Positions 26,934 to 37,155 are shown, counted from the first letter of the stretch. The stretch: 64,000 nt of DNA from [Leptolyngbya] sp. PCC 7376 (GCF_000316605.1 NC_019683.1:3332036-3396035), one strand, 5' to 3'. A program made the numbers and translations. The notes: generated by a model from the sequence alone, not told the origin.

Positions 26934-29900
26934 ATGAAGCCCCAGATTCAGTTTAAACTTGCCCTATCCCTAACTTCTCCAGCTTTGACACTGTTTCTTG
27001 CAACAGCAGGATTATGGACATTGGCAGAGATATCAATTCCTTCGAATAGGTCGAATAGGATAGCTCAAGCTCAAAATATCGAAACTACAGGCGGTGCCGG
27101 TTCTAATGATTCTGGGGTTCCTCTCGCAGACGTAACAAATAGCATCTCAACGAATAGTGCAAACATTAGTGCGAACTCTTCAAGCATCTCGGTAAATAGC
27201 TCAAGCATTTCAGTAAATAGTTCGAGTATTAGTACGAACTCAGCGAGCATCTCGGCAAATAGTTCGAGTATCTCGGTGAACAGTTCGAGTATCTCGGTAA
27301 ATAGCTCAAGCATTTCAGTAAATAGTTCGAGTATCAGTACGAACTCAGCGAGCATCTCGGCAAATAGTTCGAGCATCAGTACGAACTCAGCGAGCATCTC
27401 GACAAATAGTTCGAGTATCTCGGTGAATAGTTCGAGCATCAGTACGAACTCAGCGAGCATCTCGGCAAATAGTTCGAGTATCTCGGTGAACAGTTCGAGT
27501 ATCTCGGTGAACAGTTCGAGTATCTCGGTGAATAGTTCGAGCATCAGTACGAACTCAGCGAGCATCTCGGCAAATAGTTCGAGTATCTCGGTGAACAGTT
27601 CGAGTATCTCGGTGAACAGTTCGAGTATCTCGGTGAATAGTTCGAGCATCAGTACGAACTCAGCGAGCATCTCGGCAAATAGTTCGAGTATCTCGGTGAA
27701 CAGTTCGAGTATCTCGGTGAACAGTTCGAGTATCTCGGTGAATAGTTCGAGCATCAGTACGAACTCAGCGAGCATCTCGGCAAATAGTTCGAGTATCTCG
27801 GTGAACAGTTCGAGTATCTCGGTGAACAGTTCGAGTATCTCGGTGAATAGTTCGAGCATCAGTACGAACTCAGCGAGCATCTCGGCAAATAGTTCGAGTA
27901 TCTCGGTGAACAGTTCGAGTATCTCGGTGAACAGTTCGAGTATCTCGGTGAATAGTTCGAGCATCAGTACGAACTCAGCGAGCATCTCGGCAAATAGTTC
28001 GAGTATCTCGGTGAACAGTTCGAGTATCTCGGTGAACAGTTCGAGCATCTCAGTGAACAGTTCGAGTATTTCTTCGAATTCAGCGAGCATCTCGACAAAT
28101 AGTTCGAGCATCTCAGTGAACAGTTCGAGCATCTCGGTAAATAGCTCAAGCATTTCGGTAAACAGTTCGAGCATCAGTACGAACTCAGCGAGCATCTCGG
28201 CAAATAGTTCGAGTATCTCGGTGAACAGTTCGAGTATCTCGGTGAATAGTTCGAGCATCTCGGTGAACAGTTCGAGTATTTCTTCGAATTCAGCGAGCAT
28301 CTCGGCAAATAGTTCGAGTATCTCGGTGAACAGTTCGAGTATCTCGGTGAACAGTTCGAGTATCTCGGTAAATAGTTCGAGTATCAGTACGAACTCAGCG
28401 AGCATCTCGGCAAATAGTTCGAGCATCAGTACGAACTCAGCGAGCATCTCGACAAATAGTTCGAGTATCTCGGTAAATAGTTCGAGTATCAGTACGAACT
28501 CAGCGAGCATCTCGACAAATAGTTCGAGTATCTCGGTGAACAGTTCGAGTATCTCGGTGAACAGTTCGAGTATCTCGGTAAATAGTTCGAGTATCAGTAC
28601 GAACTCAGCGAGCATCTCGACAAATAGTTCGAGTATCTCGGTGAACAGTTCGAGTATCTCGGTGAACAGTTCGAGTATCTCGGTAAATAGTTCGAGTATC
28701 AGTACGAACTCAGCGAGCATCTCGACAAATAGTTCGAGTATCTCGGTGAACAGTTCGAGTATCTCGGTAAATAGTTCGAGTATCTCGGTAAATAGTTCGA
28801 GTATCAGTACGAACTCAGCGAGCATCTCGACAAATAGTTCGAGTATCTCGGTGAACAGTTCGAGTATCTCGGTGAACAGTTCGAGTATCTCGGTAAATAG
28901 TTCGAGTATCAGTACGAACTCAGCGAGCATCTCGACAAATAGTTCGAGTATCTCGGTGAACAGTTCGAGTATCTCGGTGAACAGTTCGAGTATCTCGGTA
29001 AATAGTTCGAGTATCAGTACGAACTCAGCGAGCATCTCGACAAATAGTTCGAGTATCTCGGTGAACAGTTCGAGTATCTCGGTGAACAGTTCGAGTATCT
29101 CGGTAAATAGTTCGAGTATCAGTACGAACTCAGCGAGCATCTCGACAAATAGTTCGAGTATCTCGGTGAACAGTTCCGAGTATCTCGGTGAACAGTTCGA
29201 GTATCTCGGTAAATAGTTCGAGTATCAGTACGAACTCAGCGAGCATCTCGACAAATAGTTCGAGTATCTCGGTGAACAGTTCGAGTATCAGTACGAACTC
29301 AGCGAGCATCTCGACAAATAGTTCGAGTATCTCGGTGAACAGTTCGAGTATCTCGGTAAATAGTTCGAGTATCAGTACGAACTCAGCGAGCATCTCGACA
29401 AATAGTTCGAGCATCTCGGTGAACAGTTCGAGCATCTCAGTGAACAGTTCGAGTATCAGTACGAACTCAGCGAGTATCTCGACAAATAGTTCGAGCATCT
29501 CGGTGAACAGTTCGAGCATCTCAGTGAACAGTTCGAGTATCTCGGTAAATAGTTCGAGTATCAGTACGAACTCAGCGAGCATCTCGACAAATAGTTCGAG
29601 CATCTCGGTGAACAGTTCGAGCATCTCAGTGAACAGTTCGAGTATCAGTACGAACTCAGCGAGTATCTCGACAAATAGTTCGAGCATCTCAGTGAACAGT
29701 TCGAGTATCAGTACGAACTCAGCGAGCATCTCGACAAATAGTTCGAGTATCTCGGTGAATAGCAGCAGTATTAGCGCGAACTCCTCGAGTATCTCGGTGA
29801 ATAGCAGCAGTATTAGCGCGAACTCCTCGAGTATCTCGGTGAATAGCAGCAGCATTAGCGCGAACTCCTCGAGTATCTCGGTGAATAGCAGCAGCATTAG

Positions 29901-32863
29901 CGCGAACTCCTCGAGTATCTCGGTGAATAGCAGCAGCATTAGCGCGAACTCCTCGAGTATCTCGGTGAATAGCTCTAGTATTAGCGCGAACTCCTCGAGT
30001 ATCTCGGTGAATAGCAGCAGTATTAGCGCGAACTCCTCGAGTATCTCGGTGAATAGCAGCAGTATTAGCGCGAACTCCTCGAGTATCTCGGTGAATAGCA
30101 GCAGCATTAGCGCGAACTCCTCGAGTATCTCGGTGAATAGCTCTAGTATTAGCGCGAACTCCTCGAGTATCTCGGTGAATAGCAGCAGTATTAGCGCGAA
30201 CTCCTCGAGTATCTCGGTGAATAGCAGCAGTATTAGCGCGAACTCCTCGAGTATCTCGGTGAATAGCAGCAGCATTAGCGCGAACTCCTCGAGTATCTCG
30301 GTGAATAGCAGCAGCATTAGCGCGAACTCCTCGAGTATCTCGGTGAATAGCAGCAGCATTAGCGCGAACTCCTCGAGTATCTCGGTGAATAGCAGCAGCA
30401 TTAGCGCGAACTCCTCGAGTATCTCGGTGAATAGCAGCAGTATTAGCGCGAACTCCTCGAGTATCTCGGTGAATAGCAGCAGTATTAGCGCGAACTCCTC
30501 GAGTATCTCGGTGAATAGCAGCAGCATTAGCGCGAACTCCTCGAGTATCTCGGTGAATAGCTCTAGTATTAGCGCGAACTCCTCGAGTATCTCGGTGAAT
30601 AGCTCTAGTATTAGCGCGAACTCCTCGAGTATCTCGGTGAATAGCTCTAGTATTAGCGCGAACTCCTCGAGTATCTCGGTGAATAGCAGCAGTATTAGCG
30701 CGAACTCCTCGAGTATCTCGGTGAATAGCAGCAGCATTAGCGCGAACTCCTCGAGTATCTCGGTGAATAGCTCTAGTATTAGCGCGAACTCCTCGAGTAT
30801 CTCGGTGAATAGCTCTAGTATTAGCGCGAACTCCTCGAGTATCTCGGTGAATAGCTCTAGTATTAGCGCGAACTCCTCGAGTATCTCGGTGAATAGCTCT
30901 AGTATTAGCGCGAACTCCTCGAGTATCTCGGTGAATAGCAGCAGTATTAGCGCGAACTCCTCGAGTATCTCGGTGAATAGCTCTAGTATTAGCGCGAACT
31001 CCTCGAGTATCTCGGTGAATAGCAGCAGCATTAGCGCGAACTCCTCGAGTATCTCGGTGAATAGCAGCAGTATTAGCGCGAACTCCTCGAGTATCTCGGT
31101 GAATAGCAGCAGCATTAGCGCGAACTCCTCGAGTATCTCGGTGAATAGCTCTAGTATTAGCGCGAACTCCTCGAGTATCTCGGTGAATAGCAGCAGTATT
31201 AGCGCGAACTCCTCGAGTATCTCGGTGAATAGCTCTAGTATTAGCGCGAACTCCTCGAGTATCTCGGTGAATAGCAGCAGTATTAGCGCGAACTCCTCGA
31301 GTATCTCGGTGAATAGCTCTAGTATTAGCGCGAACTCCTCGAGTATCTCGGTGAATAGCAGCAGTATTAGCGCGAACTCCTCGAGTATCTCGGTGAATAG
31401 CAGCAGTATTAGCGCGAACTCCTCGAGTATCTCGGTGAATAGCTCTAGTATTAGCGCGAACTCCTCGAGTATCTCGGTGAATAGCAGCAGTATTAGCGCG
31501 AACTCCTCGAGTATCTCGGTGAATAGCAGCAGTATTAGCGACGAACTCCTCGAGTATCTCGGTGAATAGCAGCAGCATTAGCGCGAACTCCTCGAGTATC
31601 TCGGTGAATAGCAGCAGCATTAGCGCGAACTCTTCGAGCATTAGCGCGAACTCTTCGAGCATTAGCGTGAACTCTTCGAGCATTAGCGTGAACTCTTCGA
31701 GCATTAGCGCGAACTCTTCGAGCATTAGCGCGAACTCTTCGAGCATTAGCGCGAACTCTTCGAGCATTAGCGTGAACTCTTCGAGCATTAGCGTGAACTC
31801 TTCGAGCATTAGCGTGAACTCTTCGAGCATTAGCGCGAACTCTTCGAGCATTAGCGTGAACTCTTCGAGTATTAGCGTGAACTCTTCGAGCATTAGCGTG
31901 AACTCTTCGAGCATTAGCGTGAACTCTTCGAGCATTAGCGTGAACTCTTCGAGCATTAGCGTGAACTCTTCGAGCATTAGCGTGAACTCTTCGAGCATTA
32001 GCGTGAACTCTTCGAGCATTAGCGCGAACTCTTCGAGCATTAGCGTGAACTCTTCGAGTATTAGCGTGAACTCTTCGAGCATTAGCGTGAACTCTTCGAG
32101 CATTAGCGTGAACTCTTCGAGCATTAGCGTGAACTCTTCGAGCATTAGCGTGAACTCTTCGAGCATTAGCGTGAACTCTTCGAGCATTAGCGTGAACTCT
32201 TCGAGCATTAGCGTGAACTCTTCGAGCATTAGCGTGAACTCTTCGAGTATTAGCGTGAACTCTTCGAGCATTAGCGTGAACTCTTCGAGCATTAGCGTGA
32301 ACTCTTCGAGCATTAGCGTGAACTCTTCGAGCATTAGCGTGAACTCTTCGAGCATTAGCGTGAACTCTTCGAGTATTAGCGTGAACTCTTCGAGCATTAG
32401 CGTGAACTCTTCGAGCATTAGCGTGAACTCTTCGAGCATTAGCGTGAACTCTTCGAGCATTAGCGTGAACTCTTCGAGCATTAGCGTGAACTCTTCGAGC
32501 ATTAGCGTGAATGCTTCAAATATTGCTGAAAATAGTTCGAGTATTGCGACTAATGCGGCTAATATCGCTGAAAACCGAGCTCTTATTGAACAAGCATTCG
32601 ATGAGATTGAAGAGAATAGTTCTGGTATTTCGATAGCGCTTGCATTGTCTAGTTTGACTAAGGGCTTAGCTCCTGGTAAGCGGTATGGTCTTGGTGTTGC
32701 ATTCGGTACATTCAAGAATCAGCAGTCGATTGCCATCAGTGGAACATTCTCATTCACTGACCCGAATAGCCCTGGACTTCAGGTGATCTTTAACACCGGT
32801 GTTGGTTTTGGTCTGAATAAGGACACATTTGGTGCCGCTGCCGGTTTATCGATTCAATGGTAA
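26934..32863 (+). CDS. Giant trimeric autotransporter-like adhesin (two frameshifts as sequenced)
   Basis: Allowing two +1 corrections, this encodes about 1975 aa: a signal peptide (residues 1-47, cleavage near AQA/QN), a short Gly/Asn-rich head, about 255 uninterrupted heptads and a C-terminal membrane anchor. The heptads are I-S-[V/A/T/S]-N-S-[S/A]-S. The Ile and Asn are invariant, fitting coiled-coil positions a and d, and match the N@d motif known from trimeric autotransporter stalks. The last 100 residues (NIAENRALIEQAFDEIEENSSG, ALALSSLTKGLAPGKRYGLGVAFGTF, ending GLSIQW) match a YadA anchor, with a neck helix, four beta strands and a terminal aromatic residue. Single-base insertions at 29176/29177 and 31541 split it into frames 26934-29216, 29188-31569 and 31562-32863. 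They may be errors, phase variation or inactivation. No catalytic domain is present. Confidence 0.8.
27138..29757 (+). repeat. Heptad repeat zone A (105-bp higher-order unit)
   Basis: 21-bp units of the type AATAGTTCGAGTATCTCGGTG, grouped as a five-heptad (105-bp) higher-order unit: four Val- or Ala-type heptads followed by ISTNSAS. Several 105-bp blocks between 27480 and 28000 are identical over their whole length. Later blocks vary between ISA and IST and include rare TCTTCG (ISS) units near 28070 and 28275. Confidence 0.95.
29758..31627 (+). repeat. Heptad repeat zone B (42-bp higher-order unit)
   Basis: About 44 copies of a two-heptad, 42-bp unit, AATAGCAGCAGTATTAGCGCG plus AACTCCTCGAGTATCTCGGTG. 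The amino-acid repeat alternates ISV and ISA. The second Ser codon in the first heptad switches between AGC and TCT (a two-base synonymous change), and the third between AGT and AGC. The second heptad is nearly invariant. Confidence 0.95.
31628..32509 (+). repeat. Heptad repeat zone C (21-bp unit)
   Basis: 42 copies of a single 21-bp unit, AACTCTTCGAGCATTAGCGTG, with GTG/GCG alternation in the first third and almost pure GTG later, plus sporadic AGC to AGT changes. It encodes NSSSISV/NSSSISA and ends at the adhesin's neck region. Confidence 0.95.
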
Positions 32864-33390
32864 TGAGCTTGCTTAATCGTTCACTTTCGAGAATCTGCTT
32901 AAAGGGATTGATTGGAGGGTTTCTCCTCCTTTCCTCCCCTTTCCTGAATTCCTCCTTGGTACTTGCTCAGTCTGAGGAAATACCAGCTTTAAGAGCTGCT
33001 ATTACCAATGAAGCTGATCGAATATTTGTAAATACTTTGGTCAAATCCACATTGGTCGCTTTAAATCAAGCCAATCTAACTGAAAATTATTCAGTTTTAC
33101 AAGCTCTCTCTTCTAATGCTTTCAAAGCCAATAATTCCGAAGAAGAATTAGCTGAAATCTTTAAAGCAATTCGAGAGTATGGTTTAGATTTCGCAGCTAT
33201 AGTGGAATATCCAGCAGTATTTACTGTTGAACCAACTTTAGATACTCAGAATAATCTTCGGGTTGTTGGATATTTTGAAACTTCACCGTTAGTTGAGTTT
33301 GATTTGGTTTTCAACTTAGTTGATGGTCGGTTTTTAATAGATGGATTAACGGTTGCTATCAGACCGGTATCTAATGAAACTGGGAGTTAG
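32857..33390 (+). CDS. Exported protein coupled to the adhesin gene
   Basis: 177 aa, not assigned to a family. The start ATG at 32857 overlaps the adhesin stop (ATGGTAATGA); a second ATG at 32863 is equally possible. This arrangement suggests translational coupling. A signal peptide is clear (Arg/Lys start, GLIGGFLLLSSPFL core, cleavage near VLA/QSE). The mature part is a helical region (about 45-120) followed by a beta-rich C-terminus (FTVEPTLDTQNNLRVVGYF ... FDLVFNLVDGRFLIDGLTVAI), reminiscent of an NTF2/DUF-type fold. By analogy with SadA-SadB it could assist adhesin export or assembly, but there is no visible similarity to SadB. Confidence 0.7.
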   Translation: MVMSLLNRSLSRICLKGLIGGFLLLSSPFLNSSLVLAQSEEIPALRAAITNEADRIFVNTLVKSTLVALNQANLTENYSVLQALSSNAFKANNSEEELAEIFKAIREYGLDFAAIVEYPAVFTVEPTLDTQNNLRVVGYFETSPLVEFDLVFNLVDGRFLIDGLTVAIRPVSNETGS

Positions 33391-33453
33391 TAATCTGAAT
33401 CGGTTTTTCTCTTGAGTTGATCACATCAAAATTGAATACTGTAAATATCAACG

Positions 33454-33485
33454 GGATTTAGACAATTTGCTCTAAATCCTTTTTT
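33454..33485 (+). terminator. Rho-independent terminator of the adhesin operon
   Basis: Perfect 9-bp stem GGATTTAGA / TCTAAATCC with an 8-nt loop and a following run of six T. It closes the adhesin and accessory gene pair. Confidence 0.88.
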
Positions 33486-33592
33486 CTTGGGAATTTGAGT
33501 TTGAGTGTTATGGATGTATGTCTGGATCTGAGTAAGGGGTTAATGACAGTAGAATGGAACGAAACTTTTTGATCTCTTTTAATAATTTTTTC

Positions 33593-34549
33593 ATGTCTGA
33601 AATTGCGATCGCCAAAGAGAAACCAGATTGGGCAGGCGAAGATTGGCTCTCTCGTCTAGTAAATCTGTTGATTCGAACCAAGCCTCTTTATAACTTGATG
33701 AAATATCAAGCTCGTCAGGTACTCATTAAAACAGCGGAGAAGAATGGTATTCCGTGGCGACAGACTGTTAAAGATTTTGATAAAGATCAAGCAGAACAAT
33801 GTTTTCAAGAGATTGTTGATCTAGAGCTTGATTACCCTGAGTATTACAATGTGCCTTTCCATGCATATGACGAAGGTAATTTATGTTGGAAAGCAGCTTT
33901 TGAGGCTGCTCCTGCGACAGAATCTATGGCATTGAGGGTGTGGAAAAATGAGCCACTGACTCCAGCTGTTGCCCAAGCGCGTTTGCGGAGTACGTTTCTG
34001 GAGGTGATGGCGGAGTATCTACCTGACCAGGTGAATGATGTTCTTGATATTGGCTGTTCTGTTGGGATTTCGACGATGGCTCTTGATACGTTTCTGAAAG
34101 AACGATCGCCACAAATCCAGACTGTCGGTTTAGATTTATCGCCATATATGTTGGCCGTGGCGAAAATCCGTGACTCTGAGAATAAAGTGCAGTGGCAGCA
34201 TGGGAAGGCTGAGTCGACTGGATTTGTGGATAATTCCTTTGATGTGATCACAATGCAATTTGTGCTTCATGAGCTACCGAATCAGGCGACAAAAGATATT
34301 TTTCAGGAATGTCTGCGGATTTTGCGACCAGGTGGTTGTTTTGCCATTGTGGATAATAATCCGAAGTCACCTGTAATTCAGAGTTTGCCTCCAGCATTGT
34401 TTGTGCTGATGAAAAGTACAGAACCTTGGAGTGATGAATATTACACTTTTGATGTGGAAGATAATTTAAAACAGAGTGGTTTTGATTATTTGACCACTGT
34501 GCCTAGCGATCCTCGTCACCGTACGATTATTGCCCGTAAACCTCTTTAA
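33593..34549 (+). CDS. Class I SAM-dependent methyltransferase
   Basis: 318 aa from the ATG at 33593; the frame extends to an ATG at 33554, which adds 13 hydrophobic residues. The C-terminal half has the Rossmann-like methyltransferase fold: motif I VLDIGCSVGISTMALD, an acidic residue binding the ribose in VGLDLSPYMLAVAK, motif IV FDVITMQFVLHEL, and motif LRPGGCFAIVDNN. The N-terminal 120 residues are helical and may bind the substrate. The acceptor is unknown. It lies 12 nt upstream of nadE and is probably co-transcribed with it. Confidence 0.87.
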   Translation: MSEIAIAKEKPDWAGEDWLSRLVNLLIRTKPLYNLMKYQARQVLIKTAEKNGIPWRQTVKDFDKDQAEQCFQEIVDLELDYPEYYNVPFHAYDEGNLCWKAAFEAAPATESMALRVWKNEPLTPAVAQARLRSTFLEVMAEYLPDQVNDVLDIGCSVGISTMALDTFLKERSPQIQTVGLDLSPYMLAVAKIRDSENKVQWQHGKAESTGFVDNSFDVITMQFVLHELPNQATKDIFQECLRILRPGGCFAIVDNNPKSPVIQSLPPALFVLMKSTEPWSDEYYTFDVEDNLKQSGFDYLTTVPSDPRHRTIIARKPL

Positions 34550-34561
34550 ATTGTTCTCAGA

Positions 34562-36286
34562 ATGAAAATTGCGATCGCCCAGCTAAATCCCACTGTCGGA
34601 GATCTAGAAGGTAATGCTAATCAAATTTTAGAAGCGGCCAAAATTGCAGCGATCGCCGATATTCGTTTACTGCTGACTCCAGAATTATCCCTATGCGGTT
34701 ATCCGCCCCGGGATTTGTTGACTCAGGCTGATTTTGTAGCGCGGATGCAGTATCAGTTGAATGACTTAGCTGCGCAAATGCCCCCAACAATTGCTGTGTT
34801 GGTGGGACTCGCAACGGTGAATGATCAAGCCGTTGCCAGTGGTGAAAAGCCATTACACAACAGTATTGCCTTGATTGATAAGGGCAAAGTGCAGCGTATT
34901 TTTCATAAGCAACTGCTGCCCACTTACGATGTATTTGATGAAGACCGTTATTTTGAAGCGGGCTCCATTTCCAATTGGTTTCATTTATATCCTGCCGCTG
35001 ACCAGACCCAGCTTCACCCTGCCATCCCCATCAAAATTGGGGTGACAATTTGCGAAGACCTCTGGAATGACGACTCCTTTTGGGGCAAACGTAGCTATGA
35101 AGTAAATCCCCTCGAACAGCTTGCTGAGGAAGAGGTTGATTTTATCGTGAATCTCTCGGCATCCCCTTACACCATTGCAAAACAGCGTTTGCGAGAAGGG
35201 ATGTTGCATCATGCTGCATGGCGCTACCAAATCCCAATTATCTATGCGAATCAAGTGGGCGGTAATGATGATTTGATTTTCGATGGTGGTAGTGTGGCGA
35301 TGAATACTCAGGGCAAAATTGTTTGTCGTGCTCCTAGTTTTAAGTCGGTGTTGATGGCGCTGGAATTTGATAAATCCTTGCAAAATATTGGTGCTCTAAA
35401 AGAACAGATTTCTTGTAATTTCCACCAAACGATTACACCAGAATTTGACTGTGATGAAGCAGAGGTTTATCAGGCTCTTGTGCTAGGTCTTCGGGATTAT
35501 GTGTGGAAATGTGGCTTCTCGAAAGTTGTGCTTGGTTTGAGTGGAGGAATTGACTCAGCTCTAGTGGCGGCGATCGCCACCGATGCTTTGGGAGAAGCTA
35601 ATGTATTAGGGATTTTAATGCCATCACCATTTAGTTCAGAACATTCAGTGAGTGATGCTGTTGCTCTGGCCGAAAATTTAGAGATTAATCATCAGACGAT
35701 TAAAATCCAGACCGGAATGGAAGCATTTGATCAGATGCTCGAACCACTATTTGCCGGTACGGAATTTGGGGTAGCGGAGGAAAATTTGCAGTCTCGAATT
35801 CGCGGTAATCTCCTGATGGCGATCGCCAATAAATTTGGTTATTTGTTGCTATCGACGGGCAATAAATCAGAAATGTCAGTGGGCTATTGCACCCTCTATG
35901 GCGACATGAATGGTGGCCTTGCTGTAATTGCTGATGTCCCGAAGTTGCTGGTCTTTAAATTATGTCGATGGCTGAACCGTGACAAGGAAGTGATTCCCGA
36001 AAATATTATTACTAAGCCCCCTAGTGCTGAGTTGCGTCCTGACCAAGTGGATCAAGATTCGTTGCCACCCTACGAAATTCTCGACGATATTTTGCAACGG
36101 ATTATCCATAAAAATCAATCTACACCCGACCTGATTGAAGCGGGCCATGACCCGGATGTGGTCGCCCAAGTGTTTAGGCTTTTGCATCGTACCGAGTTTA
36201 AGCGTCGTCAAGCTGCTCCCGGTTTGAAAATTACAGATCGGGCTTTTGGAACAGGTTGGCGGATGCCGATCGCCTCACGTTGGTAA
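34562..36286 (+). CDS. nadE: Glutamine-dependent NAD+ synthetase
   Basis: 574 aa. The N-terminal nitrilase-type glutaminase (about 1-270) carries the catalytic triad: Glu in LTPELSLCGYPP, Lys in FHKQLLPTYDVFDE and Cys in TICEDLW. The C-terminal ammonia-dependent synthetase has the ATP P-loop SGGIDSAL, followed by GILMPSPFSSEHS, NLLMAIANKFGYLLLSTGNKSE and PSAELRPDQVDQDSLPPYEILD. It converts nicotinate adenine dinucleotide to NAD+ using glutamine nitrogen. The translational start at 34562 is 12 nt from the methyltransferase stop. Confidence 0.97.
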   Translation: MKIAIAQLNPTVGDLEGNANQILEAAKIAAIADIRLLLTPELSLCGYPPRDLLTQADFVARMQYQLNDLAAQMPPTIAVLVGLATVNDQAVASGEKPLHNSIALIDKGKVQRIFHKQLLPTYDVFDEDRYFEAGSISNWFHLYPAADQTQLHPAIPIKIGVTICEDLWNDDSFWGKRSYEVNPLEQLAEEEVDFIVNLSASPYTIAKQRLREGMLHHAAWRYQIPIIYANQVGGNDDLIFDGGSVAMNTQGKIVCRAPSFKSVLMALEFDKSLQNIGALKEQISCNFHQTITPEFDCDEAEVYQALVLGLRDYVWKCGFSKVVLGLSGGIDSALVAAIATDALGEANVLGILMPSPFSSEHSVSDAVALAENLEINHQTIKIQTGMEAFDQMLEPLFAGTEFGVAEENLQSRIRGNLLMAIANKFGYLLLSTGNKSEMSVGYCTLYGDMNGGLAVIADVPKLLVFKLCRWLNRDKEVIPENIITKPPSAELRPDQVDQDSLPPYEILDDILQRIIHKNQSTPDLIEAGHDPDVVAQVFRLLHRTEFKRRQAAPGLKITDRAFGTGWRMPIASRW

Positions 36287-36306
36287 TTGAGTGATTAATA
36301 AAAGAA

Positions 36307-37050
36307 TTAGGTTTCGGGTTCGGAGGATTGCCAAGGAGCTGTGCCGAGATATTCGATTCCTTCTGGTGTCACATTAAAACGGCAAGGCAAAATTTCCACA
36401 CCTGCGGCGATCGCCTCCCGAAATAGCTCACCATACTTTTTGTCTTTGCTATCGCCAGGGGCAAACCGATCACAATCGCCACGGTTAATGAAGTAGAGCA
36501 TTACCGCCTTTGAGTCTGGCAGAATATCAATTAATTCCCGCAAATGTTTTTGGCCACGGGTGGTTTCTGTATCTGGGAAAAGAGCGAGAGAGCCATGGGT
36601 CCAAGTGGTATTTTTTACTTCGACGTAAATAGATGGTTCCTCGTCGCGGCTCAAGAGAAAATCAATGCGACTTTTATTGTCCTTGCCGTATTTCACCTCG
36701 GAACGTACCTTGTCATAACGTTCAGCTAGCTCTGAGATTAGTTTCTCGTTGAGCATTGCTTTAATGACGCGGTTCGGCAAATTTGTATTAACTCCCACCC
36801 AAACCGGTTCTGGCTCTGATAACTGAATCATTTCCCATGTGTAGGCTAGTTTGCGTTTGGGGTTGTCACTTTTCGAGAGCATCACTGGTGCACCAATTTG
36901 GCAGACACCAGTCATGGGGCCAGTGTTGGGGCAATGGGCTGTGACAATTTCGCCAGACTCTAGCTCAATATCGGAGAGAAAGCGTTTATAGCGTTTAACT
37001 AATGTGCCTGCAATCAGGGGTGGATAGCGATAAACGAGGGGGTTAGTCAT
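36307..37050 (-). CDS. sfsA: SfsA family protein (DNA-binding / sugar fermentation stimulation)
   Basis: 247 aa, full length for the family. Visible motifs are the N-terminal LVKRYKRFLSDIELESGEIVTAHCPNTGPM, SRIDFLL, YVEVKNTTWTHGSLALFPD and the C-terminal VEILPCRFNVTPEGIEY. The central D...EVK arrangement resembles a PD-(D/E)xK nuclease core. The cellular role is poorly defined even in model species; the name comes from E. coli maltose metabolism. It converges with nadE with 20 bp between the stops. Confidence 0.92.
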   Translation of the reverse strand: MTNPLVYRYPPLIAGTLVKRYKRFLSDIELESGEIVTAHCPNTGPMTGVCQIGAPVMLSKSDNPKRKLAYTWEMIQLSEPEPVWVGVNTNLPNRVIKAMLNEKLISELAERYDKVRSEVKYGKDNKSRIDFLLSRDEEPSIYVEVKNTTWTHGSLALFPDTETTRGQKHLRELIDILPDSKAVMLYFINRGDCDRFAPGDSKDKKYGELFREAIAAGVEILPCRFNVTPEGIEYLGTAPWQSSEPET

Positions 37051-37155
37051 AGAAAATTACGTCACTCGGGAAAGGGCGATCGCCCACAAAATCATCCTTG
37101 ATCATCTATCGCTGACGACATCTAGGCAACTTTTACCTTAAATGGCAGAGATGTT

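Noticed and set aside
29188-29190. Independent start codon for the second adhesin frame
   Set aside because: The GTG lies inside the repeat in every heptad of that register and has no ribosome site. The frame is best explained as a continuation after an insertion.
27138-32509. CRISPR-like array
   Set aside because: The units are contiguous 21-bp coding heptads with no unique spacers; higher-order periods are 42 and 105 bp and keep the reading frame.
27071-32715. Three long minus-strand reading frames (661-998 aa) opposite the adhesin repeats
   Set aside because: The 21-bp period is a multiple of three, so any stop-free register stays open for the whole repeat. The translations are low-complexity Leu/Glu/Phe or Arg/Thr strings with no signal or domain.
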